Source of the DNA: Pseudomonadota bacterium
GTDB lineage: Bacteria > Pseudomonadota > Alphaproteobacteria > Sphingomonadales > Sphingomonadaceae
Assembly (NCBI GenBank): GCA_023390415.1
Contig: JAEWCW010000116.1
Span: 1 to 19,174, forward strand
Reading direction: 5' to 3'
Length of the DNA stretch: 19,174 bases
Shown here: positions 6,518 through 12,938 of the stretch, piece after piece
How the letters are laid out: each line of letters starts with the position of its first letter
How positions within the stretch are numbered: position 1 is the first letter of the stretch
The notes under the pieces: model-generated
What the model was told of the DNA's origin: nothing
The model's database searches: none
What the model saw: the letters and a program-made list of their open reading frames with translations, nothing else
Translations under genes and position numbers: made by a program

Positions 6518-8238
6518 GCGACAATCCCATCCCGATGCCCAAGCCGCGCTTCGCGCCGTGGCTATTGGAGCCGATGCTGGCGAACAGGTCGACCTACCTC
6601 AAGGTCGCCGTCGCCGCCGCTCTGATCAACATTTTCGGCCTGGTGAGCGCGCTGTTCACGATGACGGTCTACGACCGGGTCGTCCCGAACAACGCCACGT
6701 CGTCGCTCGTCGCTCTGTCGATCGGCCTCGGGATCGTGATCATCTTCGATTTCGTGCTGCGCCTGCTGCGCGCCTATTTCGTGGACGTCGCCGGCGCCCA
6801 GATCGACCGCGAGGTCGGCGAGAGCCTGTTCGCGCGGCTGCTCGCCATTCGCCTGGAGCTGAAGAAGGGCTCCACCGGCTCGCTGACCGGCCTGATGCGC
6901 GAGCTCGAGGCGCTGCGCGATTTCTTCGCCTCGGCAACGCTGACCGCCCTCGTCGACGTGCCCTTCATCATCATCACGCTGTTCGTGGTCTGGGTGATCG
7001 GCGGGATCGTCGTGCTGGTGCCGGTGCTGATGATCCCGCTCGTGATCGCGGTCGCCTTGCTCACCCAGCCGACGCTCCAGCGGCTGACCAACCAGTCGAT
7101 GGGCGAGGGGCTGGTCAAGCAATCGGTGCTGGTCGAGGCGATCGGCGGCCTCGAGACGGTGAAGGCGGTCGGCGCCGGACCACTGCTTGCCGACCGCTGG
7201 CACCGCTCGGTCGAGAATCACAGCGAAGTCTCGATGCGCCAGCGCCTCATCGCGACGATCGGGATCACCACCGCCACCTCGTCCGGAATGATCTCCTATG
7301 CCGGCGTCGTCATCGTCGGAGTCGGGCTGATCGCCAGCCGCGACCTCACCATGGGCGGCCTCATCGCCTGCTCGATCCTCGCAGGCCGCGCGATCGCGCC
7401 GCTCGCCCAGATCTCGCAATTGCTCTCGCGGATCACCGCGACCCGAACCGCCTATCGCCAGCTCAACGAGTTGATGGACCTGCCGCCCGAAGGCCCGGCC
7501 GGCGAGCCACTCTATCTCTCGCAGCCCGACGGCCAGATCGAATTCCGCAACGTCAGCTTCCGCTACCCGAACGCGCCCGAAAAGGCGCTCGACGGCGTCA
7601 ATTTCACGATCAAGCCGGGCGAGCATGTCGCTTTGCTCGGCCGGGTCGGGTCGGGCAAGTCGACGATCGCCCGTCTCATCCTCGGCCTTTACGAGCCCGA
7701 GGACGGGCTGGTGATGATCGACGGCACCGACATTCGGCAGCTTGCGCCGGAAAGCCTTCGCCGCAACGTCGGCGCGGCGCTTCAGGAGAGCGTCCTTCTC
7801 ACCGGATCGGTGCGCGAGAATATCGCGCTCGGCCGCGAGGGTATCGGTGACGAGGAGATGATCCGGGCTGCCGAGCTCAGCGGCACCCATCAGTTCATGG
7901 GCCAGATCGCCAACGGCTACGACCTTCGCCTCGCCGATCGCGGCGAGGGCCTTTCCGGCGGGCAGCGCCAGTCGATCGCGATCGCACGCGCGCTCGCGAT
8001 GAAGCCGCAGATGGTGGTCTTCGACGAGCCGTCGAGCGCGATGGACGCGCAGACCGAGGGCGCACTCATCCAGCGCCTCCAGCAGGAGCTCAAGGGTCGC
8101 ACCTTCGTCCTGATCACCCATCGGCCGCCGCTCCTCCAGCTGGTCGAGCGGATCCTGCTGATCGACAAGGGCAAGGTCGCCCTCGACGGGCCGCGGGACC
8201 AGGTATTGAAGCAGATCACGAGGCCGCAGGCAGCATGA
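6514..8238 (+). CDS. Type I secretion ABC transporter, ATPase/permease fusion (LssB-like)
   Basis: Inner-membrane energising subunit that exports an unfolded protein through the adaptor and TolC channel. It has 574 residues. The membrane domain spans about 28-320. The ATPase has Walker A GRVGSGKST (376-384), signature LSGGQRQ (480-486), Walker B VVFDEP (501-506) and an H-loop histidine in THR (H536). There is no N-terminal C39 peptidase or C39-like domain: the protein goes straight from a short tail into the membrane domain. It therefore probably exports a protein with an uncleaved C-terminal signal, as in the LssB/RTX-adhesin group, and not a double-glycine peptide. GTG 6514 is preferred because GGGGAGG (6503-6509) lies 4 nt upstream and the start overlaps the previous stop. 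ATG 6535 is an in-frame alternative. It overlaps the adaptor gene by ATGA. Confidence 0.93.
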   Translation: MSDNPIPMPKPRFAPWLLEPMLANRSTYLKVAVAAALINIFGLVSALFTMTVYDRVVPNNATSSLVALSIGLGIVIIFDFVLRLLRAYFVDVAGAQIDREVGESLFARLLAIRLELKKGSTGSLTGLMRELEALRDFFASATLTALVDVPFIIITLFVVWVIGGIVVLVPVLMIPLVIAVALLTQPTLQRLTNQSMGEGLVKQSVLVEAIGGLETVKAVGAGPLLADRWHRSVENHSEVSMRQRLIATIGITTATSSGMISYAGVVIVGVGLIASRDLTMGGLIACSILAGRAIAPLAQISQLLSRITATRTAYRQLNELMDLPPEGPAGEPLYLSQPDGQIEFRNVSFRYPNAPEKALDGVNFTIKPGEHVALLGRVGSGKSTIARLILGLYEPEDGLVMIDGTDIRQLAPESLRRNVGAALQESVLLTGSVRENIALGREGIGDEEMIRAAELSGTHQFMGQIANGYDLRLADRGEGLSGGQRQSIAIARALAMKPQMVVFDEPSSAMDAQTEGALIQRLQQELKGRTFVLITHRPPLLQLVERILLIDKGKVALDGPRDQVLKQITRPQAA

Positions 8239-9542
8239 ACGCTCCCGAAGGAAATCTCGAAGGCTTCGTCGACCGCATCCGGCCGAAGGCGGCGTCCAAC
8301 CTGCTCCTCTGGGGCGTGGTCGGCTTCGTCGTCGTCTTCCTGATCTGGGCGGCCCTGACCGAGCTCGACCGGACGGTTCGCGCGCAGGGCAGGGTGATCC
8401 CGAGCTCGCAGCTTCAGGTCGTGTCCAACCTCGAGGGCGGGATCGTCGATGCGATCCTCGTCCAGCCGGGCCAGATGGTGGCCGAAAATGCCGAGCTCGT
8501 CCGGCTCGACCCGACGATCATGGGCGCTGAATTCGGCAGCGGCCAGGCCTCGGTCTCCGCCTTGAACGCCAAGATCACGCGCCTCCAGGCCGAGGTCAGC
8601 GGCCGGCCGCCCGCCTTCGGCAGCGGAGGTGACGCGGCCGCGGGCGACCAGATCGCGATCGAGCGGGCGCTCTATGCCTCGCGCATCGGCGAGCTCCAGC
8701 AGCTGACCAGCGCCGGCCAGGCGCGCGTCCAGCAGGCCCAGCGTGCGATCGCCGAGGCCGAAGCGGCCTATCAGGCGCGGGTCACCGCGCGCGACGCCCG
8801 CCAGCAGGAGGTGCAGATCATTCGACCGCTGGTCGAGCGGGGCATCGAGCCGCGCCTTTCGCTGACCCAGGCCGAAAGCGCCGCCTCGGTCTCCGCAAGC
8901 GAGGCCGCGGCCGCAGCCGCTTCGGTCTCCCGTGCCCGTGCAGCACTCTCCGAGGCTCAGGCCACTCTCAACCAGCAGCGCCAGGACTGGCGCTCCCGCT
9001 CTGCCACCGAGCTCGCCACGGCACAGGCCGAGTTCGCCGCACGCCGCCGCGCCATGCCGGCGCTCAGCCAGCGCGTCGAGCGCACCGTGGTCCGCGCACC
9101 GGTTCGCGGGCGGGTCAACCGCGTGCTGGTCACCACGGTCGGCGGCAGCGTCGCCCCCGGCGCACCCCTGGTCGAGCTGGTCGCGACCGAGGACAGCCTG
9201 CTGGTCGAGGCGATGGTCCTCCCGCAGGATATCGGCGCAGTCCGGCTGAACCAGCCGGCGCGCGTGAACATCACCGCTTATGATCCCTCCATATACGGCG
9301 CGCTCGACGGCCGTGTGGTCTCCATCTCTCCCGACGCCCTGGTGAACGAGCGTACTGGGGAGAGTTTCTACATCGTCCGCGTCCGGACGACCCGCAACGC
9401 CCTCCAGGATGCGAATGGACGGCCGCTGCCGATCGGCCCGGGCATGGTCGCCGAAGTGAACCTGCTCGGCGAGAAGCGCTCGATCCTCAACTATCTCCTC
9501 TCGCCGATCACGCGCCTGCGCGAGACCGCTTTCCGCGAGTAA
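8235..9542 (+). CDS. HlyD-family type I secretion periplasmic adaptor
   Basis: Membrane-fusion protein linking the ABC transporter to the TolC-like channel. It has 435 residues: a short cytoplasmic tail, one membrane anchor (about 23-41, LLLWGVVGFVVVFLIWAAL), then the adaptor motif TELDRTVRAQGRVIPS. The first half of the lipoyl-like domain is NLEGGIVDAILVQPGQMV (about 65-82). A long Ala/Gln/Arg-rich coiled coil follows at about 100-275. The second half begins VERTVVRAPVRGRVNRV with the typical 'APVxGxV' sequence. A C-terminal beta-barrel region ends in GPGMVAEVNLLGEKRSILNY, close to the family consensus 'pGM...v.tg.rsil.yl'. Length is normal. Its ATG overlaps the ABC gene stop by 4 nt, showing tight translational coupling. 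It is the last gene of the operon. Confidence 0.93.
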   Translation: MNAPEGNLEGFVDRIRPKAASNLLLWGVVGFVVVFLIWAALTELDRTVRAQGRVIPSSQLQVVSNLEGGIVDAILVQPGQMVAENAELVRLDPTIMGAEFGSGQASVSALNAKITRLQAEVSGRPPAFGSGGDAAAGDQIAIERALYASRIGELQQLTSAGQARVQQAQRAIAEAEAAYQARVTARDARQQEVQIIRPLVERGIEPRLSLTQAESAASVSASEAAAAAASVSRARAALSEAQATLNQQRQDWRSRSATELATAQAEFAARRRAMPALSQRVERTVVRAPVRGRVNRVLVTTVGGSVAPGAPLVELVATEDSLLVEAMVLPQDIGAVRLNQPARVNITAYDPSIYGALDGRVVSISPDALVNERTGESFYIVRVRTTRNALQDANGRPLPIGPGMVAEVNLLGEKRSILNYLLSPITRLRETAFRE

Positions 9543-9560
9543 GCGGCTCTAACAGCCGCT
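9542..9560 (+). terminator. Weak hairpin at the end of the secretion operon
   Basis: AGCGGCT (9542-9548) and AGCCGCT (9554-9560) form a perfect 7-bp stem with a 5-nt loop that starts at the last base of the adaptor stop codon. No T-run follows (CAACAAAAGC comes next), so it is a poor intrinsic terminator. It may instead protect the mRNA end or act with Rho. Confidence 0.35.
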
Positions 9561-9738
9561 CAACAAAAGCGTCCGATCGCAGCTCTGCGACCGGTCGGCG
9601 CAGTCTGCGCGCAGTGGAACGGAGAAAAATCGCCTTTCCCTCGTTTGTAGCGCGTCTGGGCACATTATCCGTGGAGCGAGGGGCATTGAATCGACGGCGC
9701 AGGGAGCGCCGCCGGCGCGATGTTATACGGAGGAACAC
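9561..9738 (+). promoter_or_regulatory. Upstream region and leader of the secreted Cys-motif protein gene
   Basis: This gap is 178 bases long and should carry the promoter of the gene at 9739. The AT-richer part is 9621-9670, with a possible -10 (TTATCC, 9665-9670), but no well-spaced -35 is seen. A perfect 6-bp hairpin, CGGCGC-AGGGA-GCGCCG at 9695-9711, lies in the likely leader. A strong ribosome binding site GGAGGA (9729-9734) sits 4 nt before the ATG, clearly better than those of most genes in this window. That points to high translation. Confidence 0.4.
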
Positions 9739-10422
9739 ATGAGGAAGATCCTGATCACGGCGGCCGCGCTGACGCTCGGCACGTCCGCCTATGCCTGGCA
9801 GCCGGCGGTGGACGCCGGCACGAGCAAGCCGGCGATGACCAAGCTCGCCACCGATTCGACCAAGGCGGCCTGGCAGGCCGAGACCGATTCCAAGGCCGAG
9901 CTTGCCGCTTATGGCAGCGCGAAGAGCGCGACCGCCGGCGTCGACACCGCCGGCTATCCGGTCGACAAGAGCATGGCCGTCGGCGGTCCCGACGAGGCGA
10001 GCCTCGACGTGTGGCCGGCCTGCCGTCCGGGCCCGGGCGACGATCGCTGCATCCAGCTCTACGAGCCTGGCGTTCTCCCGGCGCTCGCCGCGCTGAAGAG
10101 CGATGCCAATGTCGCCATGGGCGGCCCATTCGAGCCCGCGCCCGATGACGGCAAGGGCGAGATGAGCGCGGACGATCATGCCGCAATGGGCCATGGCAGC
10201 GGCAAGACCGTCACTGCCAAGACCGAGACGCCCATGACCGAAGCCGAAATCCAGGCGAACATCGCGGCCAAGGCCGGCGCAGCGCCGACCGAGCCCGCGA
10301 CGAGCCCGGGCGGCATCGGCGGTCCGGTCGAAGCGCGCACCGGCTATCCGGCCTGCTCAGCGACGGTCACCGACAGCTGCATCCAGCTTTACGAGCGCGG
10401 AGTTACCGGCGCGGGCAACTGA
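9739..10422 (+). CDS. Secreted protein with two Cys-pair CIQLYE motifs, function unknown
   Basis: I do not recognise a named family. The 227-residue protein begins with a clear Sec signal peptide (MRKILITAAALTLGTSAYA, cleavage before W20), so it is periplasmic or secreted. It has two copies of a motif. Copy one runs from WPAC (C95 at its end) to CIQLYEPGV (104-112). Copy two runs from YPAC (C206 at its end) to CIQLYERGV (214-222). Each holds a Cys pair 8-9 residues apart that could form a disulfide. Between them is a low-complexity region rich in Ala, Asp, Lys and Thr, with a small His/Met cluster (DDHAAMGHGSG, 145-155). I associate CIQLYERGV-type sequences with uncharacterised sphingomonad exported proteins (memory, not a search). 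The Sec signal argues against its being the substrate of the upstream type I system. It is probably monocistronic and faces a convergent gene. Confidence 0.85.
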   Translation: MRKILITAAALTLGTSAYAWQPAVDAGTSKPAMTKLATDSTKAAWQAETDSKAELAAYGSAKSATAGVDTAGYPVDKSMAVGGPDEASLDVWPACRPGPGDDRCIQLYEPGVLPALAALKSDANVAMGGPFEPAPDDGKGEMSADDHAAMGHGSGKTVTAKTETPMTEAEIQANIAAKAGAAPTEPATSPGGIGGPVEARTGYPACSATVTDSCIQLYERGVTGAGN

Positions 10423-10454
10423 GCCGGAACCACTCTCCCTTAGGGGAGCAGGGG

Positions 10455-10490
10455 AGGGCCCGGGCGGCGTTCAGGCGTCTTCCGGGCCCT
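10455..10490. terminator. Hairpin terminator between convergent genes
   Basis: AGGGCCCGG (10455-10463) and CCGGGCCCT (10482-10490) make a perfect 9-bp GC-rich stem with an 18-nt loop. On the plus strand it is followed by two more T residues, so it is a plausible but not strong intrinsic terminator for the gene ending at 10422. The loop contains the stop codon of the opposing gene (10471-10473), and the right arm lies in that gene's coding end. A smaller hairpin, CTCCC-TTAG-GGGAG, lies at 10435-10448. Confidence 0.55.
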
Positions 10491-11046
10491 TTGCTGTCTC
10501 CGCCGCCTGGTTCTGCTCCAGCCAGGCGTCCAGCTTGGCGACGGTGCGCTCGAGCGCCCGCGCCGCTTCGCGGACGCGGGCCGGATCCTCCTCGGCGAGG
10601 ATCAGGTCGGACAGCCACCAGGTCTCGCTCAGCCATTCTCGGCCGTCGTCCTGGTCAGCTACCGAGAGGCTGAGATAGGCCTCCTCGGCATCGACCCATT
10701 CGTCGCCCTCGGCCTGGACCCCGTGGACGCCGACCCGGCCGGTCCGCTCGAAATCGCCGCGGAAGAGATCGCGTGCAGCGCGCAGGAAGGGCGAGACCGC
10801 GTGCCAGGGCAGCTTCGATTCCACCATCATCTCATAGGCGGCGCCGATCACCTGCTTCTGGACGACGTTGTGAAACTCGTTGGTCGTATAGGCGAAGCGC
10901 GGCTCGTCGGCGGCCTCTCCGAACGGCTCATAGGCCTCGAAGCCGCCGACCGGCTCGCCTTCGCCCTCGCCTTCGGGCGCCGGGTTGAGCGGAAGATCGG
11001 GCTGCTGCTGTTCGCCTTCGGGCTTTGCGGGAGGATCTTCGGGCAT
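10471..11046 (-). CDS. Acidic protein of unknown function, last gene of the BrkB-HAD operon
   Basis: I do not recognise this 191-residue protein. Residues 1-50 are rich in Pro, Glu and Gly (repeats such as EGEGEGEP) and probably disordered. Residues 51-190 look alpha-helical, with conserved-looking patterns FAYTTNEFHNVVQKQVIGAA (51-70), LPWHAVSPFLRAARDLF (79-95) and WLSETWWLSDLILAEEDP. A C-terminal amphipathic helix follows (VREAARALERTVAKLDAWLE). There is no signal peptide or membrane segment, so it is likely cytosolic. It starts 45 nt after the HAD phosphatase gene and probably belongs to the same leftward transcript. No good ribosome binding site is visible before the ATG. The coherent reading frame with normal codon use makes it a real gene. 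Confidence 0.75.
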   Translation of the reverse strand: MPEDPPAKPEGEQQQPDLPLNPAPEGEGEGEPVGGFEAYEPFGEAADEPRFAYTTNEFHNVVQKQVIGAAYEMMVESKLPWHAVSPFLRAARDLFRGDFERTGRVGVHGVQAEGDEWVDAEEAYLSLSVADQDDGREWLSETWWLSDLILAEEDPARVREAARALERTVAKLDAWLEQNQAAETAKGPEDA

Positions 11047-11091
11047 CGCCGACCGGGATAGTGAAGCGGGCGGCGGCGTCTACTAAAAAGC

Positions 11092-11754
11092 TCAGTCGGG
11101 AAGCCAGCCGGGGTGGAGCCGCGCGAGCTCTGCGGTGCCGTCGTGAATCGCGATCGCGCCGGCCTCGCGAAGCTCCGCATCGGCGAAGCCCCCGGAGCGG
11201 AGCGCGATGGTGCGCAAGCCGATCTTGTTCGCCGCAAGCACGTCCCAAGGCGCGTCGCCAACGACGATGGTCGCTTCGGCCTCAACCGGCGCGATCTTGT
11301 CGAGCGCGGCCGCGAAGACGTCGGCGCAAGGCTTGGAATGATCGACATCGTCGCGCGAGACTGTCGCCACCAGCAGATCGCGGCAACGGAGGCTGGCGAT
11401 ATGGTGGTCGAGATCCTGCTGGTGCGACGAGGTGGCGAGGACCACCCCGATTTCGTCGCGATGGAGCTTCTCGATGAGGTCGCGGGCGCCGGGGAAGGGG
11501 CGCGTGCGGTGCAGATAGTCGCGCGTGAAGAGGTCGCTGCGGAACGCTTCGATATCCTCCTGCAGGCGTTCGACAAGGTCCGGCTCGAGCAGGGAAGGGA
11601 TGAGATTGTCGCCGCCCTTGCCGACCTGGCTGCGGATGCGCTGGTAGGGCAGGACGATCCCGAAATGGCGGAAGGCTTCCTGCCAAGCGGTGGCATGGAG
11701 GTCATTGCTGTCGACCAGGGTTCCGTCGACGTCGAACAGGACCGCCTCGATCAT
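11092..11754 (-). CDS. HAD-superfamily phosphatase (subfamily IA, phosphoglycolate phosphatase/beta-PGM-like)
   Basis: A cytosolic phosphohydrolase of 220 residues with all four HAD motifs. Motif I is DVDGTLVDS (8-16) with nucleophile Asp8 and acid/base Asp10. Motif II is at ATSS (107-110). The motif III lysine is K141 (SKP). Motif IV is VVGDAPWD (164-171), which places the magnesium ligand. A helical cap of the C1 type lies between motifs I and II (about 17-85). Such enzymes dephosphorylate small phosphates such as phosphoglycolate or sugar phosphates; the exact substrate cannot be read. Its ATG overlaps the BrkB stop by 4 nt, so the two are translationally coupled. Confidence 0.92.
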   Translation of the reverse strand: MIEAVLFDVDGTLVDSNDLHATAWQEAFRHFGIVLPYQRIRSQVGKGGDNLIPSLLEPDLVERLQEDIEAFRSDLFTRDYLHRTRPFPGARDLIEKLHRDEIGVVLATSSHQQDLDHHIASLRCRDLLVATVSRDDVDHSKPCADVFAAALDKIAPVEAEATIVVGDAPWDVLAANKIGLRTIALRSGGFADAELREAGAIAIHDGTAELARLHPGWLPD

Positions 11755-12800
11755 CGGAGCGCTCGCCCGCGCTGCGGACGGCCGAGCAGGCGCCCGGCAA
11801 GGGCCATGGCGGCGCCCTTCCAGATGAGCTCGCCGTTTCCAGGAGTCCGCGCCTGCGGCGGAGCGATGGGCCCCGGCTTTGGCGGCTGCGCCCGCGCAGG
11901 CGGCGCGGTCGGCGCAGCGGCGCGGACCTCGATCTCGGCGTTCAGCTCAGCGCCGAGGAGGACGATATAGGCTGAGAGGTAGAGCCAGGTCAGGAACACG
12001 ATGATCGCGCCCAGCGACCCGTAAGTGGCGTTGTAATCGCTGAAATTGGAGACGTAGAGCCCGAATCCGGCGGTGGCGGCAAGCCACAGCAGCGTCGCCG
12101 CCGCGGAGCCCGGCGTGATCCAGCGCCAGGGCGCGTCCGGACGATCCGGCCCGTAGCGGTAGATGATTGCGAGCAACAGCGCGACTCCGGCTGCAGCCAG
12201 CCCCCAGAAGAGCAGCTTCAGAAGCAGCTGCGTGATTCCGCCGAGATTGGGAAGCAGGCCTTCGAGCATTGCCATGGCTGAGATGGCGAGGATGGCGAGC
12301 ATCAGAGTCACCACCGCGCCAACGGTCATCGCGAGCGAGATCAAGGTCCTCTTGATGAAGCCGCGGGTTTCCTCCTCCACGTCGTAAGCGATGTTGAGCG
12401 CCGTCATCAGCGAACCGGCGCCCTTGGCTGCGCCGTAGAGCGCGATCCCGAGCGCCACGATGAGGCCCAGGCCCTTCTCCCCGCTCGGCGTCTCGACCAT
12501 GCTCTTCAACTGGTCGCCGATGATCGATGCGGCATTTTGCGGCATCATGCTGGTCAGGCTCTGCATATGTTGAACGACAGACGCGGGGTCAGCGATGAGG
12601 CCATAGCTGAGGACGAACGCCGTCAGCAGCGGGACGAAGGCAAGAAAGGCATAGAAAGCGACGCCCGCGGCGACGAGGCTGAGATTGTCCTTTCCGGATT
12701 CTTTCCAGGTGCCGATCGCGATCTGCTTCCAGCTGCGCGGCGGTAGATTGGCGGGATGGCTTGGCTGTTCGTCGATTCGAGGGTCATGCTGAGAATTCAT
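11751..12800 (-). CDS. YihY/BrkB family inner-membrane protein
   Basis: A 349-residue polytopic membrane protein of the YihY/BrkB (UPF0761) family, formerly and wrongly called ribonuclease BN. The first membrane segment carries the family hallmark SLVAAGVAFYAFLAFVPLL (41-59). Further segments lie near 112-130, 150-175, 187-211, 233-250 and 265-285. The family sequence YGSLGAIIVFLTWLYLSAYI precedes GAELNAE at the end of the last helix. A Pro/Ala-rich cytoplasmic tail follows (about 295-320). Its function is unknown; an export or permease role is often proposed. It is the first gene of the leftward operon with the HAD phosphatase and the acidic protein. GGGGA about 6 nt before the ATG supports the start. 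Confidence 0.92.
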   Translation of the reverse strand: MNSQHDPRIDEQPSHPANLPPRSWKQIAIGTWKESGKDNLSLVAAGVAFYAFLAFVPLLTAFVLSYGLIADPASVVQHMQSLTSMMPQNAASIIGDQLKSMVETPSGEKGLGLIVALGIALYGAAKGAGSLMTALNIAYDVEEETRGFIKRTLISLAMTVGAVVTLMLAILAISAMAMLEGLLPNLGGITQLLLKLLFWGLAAAGVALLLAIIYRYGPDRPDAPWRWITPGSAAATLLWLAATAGFGLYVSNFSDYNATYGSLGAIIVFLTWLYLSAYIVLLGAELNAEIEVRAAAPTAPPARAQPPKPGPIAPPQARTPGNGELIWKGAAMALAGRLLGRPQRGRALR

Positions 12801-12820
12801 TATAATCCCCGAACGCGTGA

Positions 12821-12935
12821 TTGACAGGATCAGCCCGGAATGGACCTAAAATACTGGCGCCGGGGCCGGTTCCCTCGGAGGCGCTTGGTTCGGAAAATCC
12901 CGGATGCTAGGCCCGGTTCCAATGTTTTCGGAACC
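12821..12935 (+). promoter_or_regulatory. Promoter/operator region of the 5-oxoprolinase operon with GGTTCC repeats
   Basis: The gap between the divergent BrkB and 5-oxoprolinase genes has a consensus -35 TTGACA (12821-12826) and TAAAAT (12847-12852), but their 20-nt spacing is longer than usual. Downstream are GGTTCC (12868-12873), GGTTCG (12887-12892), GGTTCC (12915-12920) and its inverse GGAACC (12930-12935). The last two form a perfect 6-bp dyad with a 9-nt spacer, ending 3 nt before the chosen ATG. A repressor binding there, or an RNA hairpin, would cover the start of translation. Confidence 0.35.
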
Positions 12936-12938
12936 CTC

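Noticed and set aside
6562..8121. A 519-codon minus-strand open frame inside the ABC transporter gene
   Set aside because: Same cause: the product is highly charged and low in complexity, while the plus strand has all ABC motifs.
9616..9645. GGAAC followed by CGTT, like a general-stress sigma factor (EcfG) promoter upstream of the secreted protein gene
   Set aside because: The spacer is 21 nt; the EcfG consensus needs about 16-17 nt, so the match is probably chance.
9739..10422. The secreted Cys-motif protein as substrate of the adjacent type I system
   Set aside because: It has an N-terminal Sec signal peptide and no acidic or glycine-rich C-terminal secretion signal, whereas type I substrates lack Sec signals.
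12840..12938. N-terminal extension of 5-oxoprolinase from ATG 12840
   Set aside because: The 33 added residues are Arg-rich with no counterpart in the family, and the family N-terminus fits ATG 12939; the extension also overlaps the putative promoter.
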